From UBA1930 sp943371535 (GTDB taxonomy: Bacteria; Bacteroidota; Bacteroidia; Chitinophagales; Chitinophagaceae), in the NCBI GenBank assembly GCA_943371535.1, contig CALRVE020000064.1, forward strand, positions 1 to 16,131: DNA of 16,131 nt, given 5' to 3'. This document shows positions 13,718 through 16,131 of this stretch, in pieces. The translations under genes and the position numbers were made by a program. The notes below the pieces were generated by a model. The model searched no databases. It was not told where the DNA came from and saw only the letters and a program-made list of their open reading frames with translations. The stretch's first letter is position 1, and every line of letters starts with the position of its first letter.

Positions 13718-14854
13718 TTAAAAATGTAAATCCTTCAAATACTTCAAATTAACCGATTGATCGTACTTATAATTAATGTATGCTTGTGGTACTACTTTCA
13801 ATCCCAAATTAATCAACCCATCTTGCCATGCTTTTCTTTGGTGGCTGAATCTGCCAAAGAAATAAGATAATTGATTCAACATTTGAGCTTTTTTTTTCCT
13901 TAACTGTTGGTATTGTTCAAATGCTGCTTGTACATTGTTCTTATGCTTAACCAAACAAGCAACCACAGTATATGCACTTTCAATTGACTGACAAGCTCCT
14001 TGCGATAAATGTGGAGTGGTTGCATGAATACAATCACCTACAAAAACAATTCTATTATTAAACCATGTGAAATCTGCAGGCTCCATATCTCTCACATCAG
14101 TTCTAATAATAGGCTCACTTCTATCAATTAGTTCATGCACATTTGGATGATACTCAGAAAATATTTTTTTAATATCATCTTTTACAGTTGCTACATCATC
14201 CTTCCCTCCTTCTTTTGCCCAAGTAACAGTGTACCAAAAATATTTTCCATTGCCTAAGTCCATTACACCAAACCTTTTGTTATTACCCCATAACTCATAA
14301 ATGCAATCTTTAAATTGAGCAGGCATATCAAATGTTGAAATTCCACGCCACATGGTTTGTTGTGTGTAACGGGGTTTTACCAAAGGCAAAAACTGTTGAC
14401 GAGTAGCAGAATGAATACCATCGGCTGCTATAACAACATCAAAGTCATATTCAATTTTATTGGCAATGATGGTTGCCTTTGTTACTGATTGATGCACCTT
14501 TTCTATTCTAGCATTCAAGGTATATTGATGAGGTTGTAATGGCTTTTTTAATACATCAATTAATCTTGCTCTATGAATAGAGTAACCATGCTTTTTAAAT
14601 GGCACATCACGAACTTTTGAATCGTTAAAATTGGCAATGGTAAAATGATAAATAGGAATACTCATGGCAATAAAATCTTCACCCACACCCAATTGATTTA
14701 ATAAAAATTGAGTACTAGTATTCAATAAAATACCTGCACCTACTTCTCTAAACTCAGGGCTTTGCTCAAACAAATGAAACTCAATACCAGCTTTTTGTAA
14801 AGCTAGTGCAGTTGTTAAGCCTGCTATTCCTCCTCCAATAATACCTACCTTCAT
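13718..14854 (-). CDS. FAD-dependent monooxygenase (PHBH/kynurenine-3-monooxygenase-like)
   Basis: Class A flavoprotein monooxygenase, 378 residues, likely hydroxylating or epoxidising a small organic substrate with NAD(P)H and oxygen. The Rossmann GGGIAG motif is at 7-12, followed by the acidic residue Glu30 at the end of strand 2. The conserved Arg pair HRARL lies at 94-98, the DG motif (AADGIHSATR) at 143-152, and the GD motif (FVGDCIHATTPHLSQGACQSIESA) at 271-294. No signal peptide or membrane helix is seen. The substrate cannot be read from sequence; relatives include TetX, zeaxanthin epoxidase and salicylate hydroxylase. It is transcribed toward the alpha/beta hydrolase gene (convergent) and away from the epimerase gene (divergent), so it stands alone. 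Confidence 0.9.
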   Translation of the reverse strand: MKVGIIGGGIAGLTTALALQKAGIEFHLFEQSPEFREVGAGILLNTSTQFLLNQLGVGEDFIAMSIPIYHFTIANFNDSKVRDVPFKKHGYSIHRARLIDVLKKPLQPHQYTLNARIEKVHQSVTKATIIANKIEYDFDVVIAADGIHSATRQQFLPLVKPRYTQQTMWRGISTFDMPAQFKDCIYELWGNNKRFGVMDLGNGKYFWYTVTWAKEGGKDDVATVKDDIKKIFSEYHPNVHELIDRSEPIIRTDVRDMEPADFTWFNNRIVFVGDCIHATTPHLSQGACQSIESAYTVVACLVKHKNNVQAAFEQYQQLRKKKAQMLNQLSYFFGRFSHQRKAWQDGLINLGLKVVPQAYINYKYDQSVNLKYLKDLHF

Positions 14855-14901
14855 GCAATAATTTTGTGCTGTAATATAATAAGCATTTGAATATTTGAAC
14901 T

Positions 14902-14996
14902 CTATTGAACAGATTTTGTTAGAATATTGAATAAATAGCTGAACAATGTACTAAGCGTTGAAGAGTGCGACGCCGTAAAAGCTCAATAGACATTGT
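14902..14996. promoter_or_regulatory. Nested inverted repeats in a divergent promoter region
   Basis: CTATTGA (14902-14908) is the complement of TCAATAG (14983-14989), and ACAATGT (14943-14949) of ACATTGT (14990-14996). Inside lies GCGT/ACGC (14955-14958 and 14970-14973) in an unusually GC-rich patch. The 166-bp spacer must hold the promoters for both flanking genes, but no clear TAnnTTTG box is visible. Confidence 0.3.
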
Positions 14997-15020
14997 GCAG
15001 ACCATAACCTAAAAAAAATT

Positions 15021-15944
15021 ATGCAAACCATTTTAATAACCGGAGGAACAGGATTAGTTGGCAGTAGATTAACCGAACTATTGGTAGCCAAAAATTATAA
15101 CATAGTTATTTTGAGTAGAGGAGCTAAAAAATCGACCCATCCAAATATTTCTTATGCACAATGGGATGTAGAAAACAAGACCATTGACGCAAGTGTACTT
15201 ACCAAAGTTGATTGTATTGTACATCTTGCAGGTGCAGGAGTTGCAGATAAACGTTGGAGCAAAGAACGTAAGCAAGAAATTATTGATAGCCGTACTCAAA
15301 GCAGTGCTTTATTGGTAGCAGCTTTACAAAACAATCCACATACGGTTAAAACAGTAATCAGTGCTAGTGCAATTGGTTGGTATGGACCTGACCCAAGTGT
15401 ACATGCAACAGGTTTTGAAGAAACGGATGCTTCATTTACTGATTATCTAGCCTCTACTTGCAAACTTTGGGAAGAAAGTATTCAACCAGTTACACAACAA
15501 AATATTCGTTTAGCAACTATTAGAATTGGGATTGTGTTAAGCACCAAAGGTGGTGCTATGAAAGAGTTTATGAACCCAATAAAAATGGGCGTTGCAGCCA
15601 TTTTAGCCAGTGGCACACAAATGATTAGTTGGGTGCATATTGATGATTTGTGTAACCAATTTATTTATGCCATTGAGCATGAACAAATTAAAGGAACTTA
15701 CAATGCAGTTGCCCCTCATCCTGTAAACAACAAAGAATTATCTTTAAGTATAGCTAAAGTAATGAGAGGTAAATTTTTTATTCCTATTCATGTTCCTGGA
15801 TTTGTATTAAAAATTATGTTGGGCGAAATGAGTATTGAAGTACTGAAAAGCACCACAGTAAATAGTAAAAAAATACAATTGGCTGGATTTAAGTATGCAT
15901 ATGCTACTATTGAAAATGCAGTGGAGAATTTGCTTCGCAAATGA
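15021..15944 (+). CDS. TIGR01777 family NAD(P)-binding epimerase (YfcH-like)
   Basis: Extended short-chain-dehydrogenase-type protein of 307 residues. The Rossmann motif GGTGLVGS is at 8-15, followed by HLAGAGVADKRW (68-79), the family signature SASAIGWYG (114-122), SWVHIDDL (203-210), and the C-terminal DUF1731 domain at about 256-305 (PGFVLKIMLGEMSIEVLKSTTV...). The family is widespread and its reaction is not established; some members are annotated as cell-division inhibitor SulA-like or nucleoside-diphosphate-sugar epimerase by homology only. The start is preceded by an A-rich stretch typical of this phylum. The last codons and the stop lie in a copy of the repeat that follows the gene. 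Confidence 0.9.
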   Translation: MQTILITGGTGLVGSRLTELLVAKNYNIVILSRGAKKSTHPNISYAQWDVENKTIDASVLTKVDCIVHLAGAGVADKRWSKERKQEIIDSRTQSSALLVAALQNNPHTVKTVISASAIGWYGPDPSVHATGFEETDASFTDYLASTCKLWEESIQPVTQQNIRLATIRIGIVLSTKGGAMKEFMNPIKMGVAAILASGTQMISWVHIDDLCNQFIYAIEHEQIKGTYNAVAPHPVNNKELSLSIAKVMRGKFFIPIHVPGFVLKIMLGEMSIEVLKSTTVNSKKIQLAGFKYAYATIENAVENLLRK

Positions 15945-16131
15945 TTGGAACGCAGATGACACGGATTAAACGGATGTGAACGGATTTTATTTGCTTCGCA
16001 AATTTTATTTTGATGGGAACACGGATGACACGGATTTGGCAGATTTAAACTGATAAAATTGATACACGTACTCTGCATTCTAGTTAACCTGATAAAACAT
16101 CAGTGAAAATCCGTTCAATCAGCGTTATCAG
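15928..16131. repeat. 3' repeat region with ATTTGC-TTC-GCAAAT hairpins
   Basis: The 15-bp palindrome ATTTGCTTCGCAAAT occurs at 15928-15942, where it includes the end of the epimerase gene, and at 15989-16003. Each copy is followed by GGAACxCxGATGACACGGATT (15947-15966; with a diverged first part at 16016-16036). CTGAT/ATCAG (16089-16103) forms a further small hairpin, and the last bases (16117-16131) match the complement of the 71-bp repeat core at 6539. The region is cut by the window edge and holds no gene. Confidence 0.8.

Overview
The window looks like chromosomal DNA from a member of the Bacteroidota, most likely of the Chitinophagaceae type. The reasons are low GC content, start codons preceded by A-rich stretches rather than clear Shine-Dalgarno sites, a TATATTTG box matching the Bacteroidota -7 consensus TAnnTTTG, a BshA-type bacillithiol enzyme, a capsule tyrosine kinase with the LLEFDLR form of Walker A', and gene spacers full of small repeats of kinds familiar in this phylum. 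The taxonomic call comes from recall of families, not from a search. I see no rRNA, tRNA, insertion sequence, prophage or CRISPR array.

Layout. 1-5000 (minus strand): a surface-polysaccharide export block. A Wza-like outer-membrane lipoprotein and a Wzc-like BY-kinase/co-polymerase lie 17 bp apart. A 411 bp repeat-filled gap then separates them from an ABC-2 permease whose ATPase partner is not in the window. The Wza-like gene has a leader of about 225 nt with two stem-loops, the second followed by a T-rich tract. 5095-6010: a noncoding tandem array of a 240 bp unit, then heptanucleotide repeats. 6135-6533 (plus): a small secreted carboxypeptidase-regulatory-like domain protein. 6808-8964 (minus): a DUF985 cupin, an enoyl-CoA hydratase and a cytoplasmic YkfC-like NlpC/P60 peptidase. 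9494-11264 (minus): a small membrane-anchored protein and a secreted M28 peptidase. 11669-13620 (plus): bshA overlapping an alpha/beta hydrolase. 13718-14854 (minus): an FAD-dependent monooxygenase. 15021-15944 (plus): a TIGR01777-type epimerase.

The genes are ordinary; the spacers are not. At least four spacers hold long, uninterrupted heptanucleotide-periodic tracts of unrelated sequence: 30 units at 1285-1494, 21 at 5864-6010, 13 at 8115-8205 and 24 at 11310-11477. A second layer is two families of short hairpin elements whose loops are conserved while the stems change by compensatory substitution: AUCCC/GGGAU versus AUGUC/GACAU, and a 12-nt TCGACTnnGCTC loop closed by UGGU/ACCA, UGUU/AACA or UUAUC/GAUGA. 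A possible pseudoknot at 9150-9190 is a third structured element. Together these suggest spacers shaped by a repeat-generating process with selection on secondary structure; the mechanism is inference.
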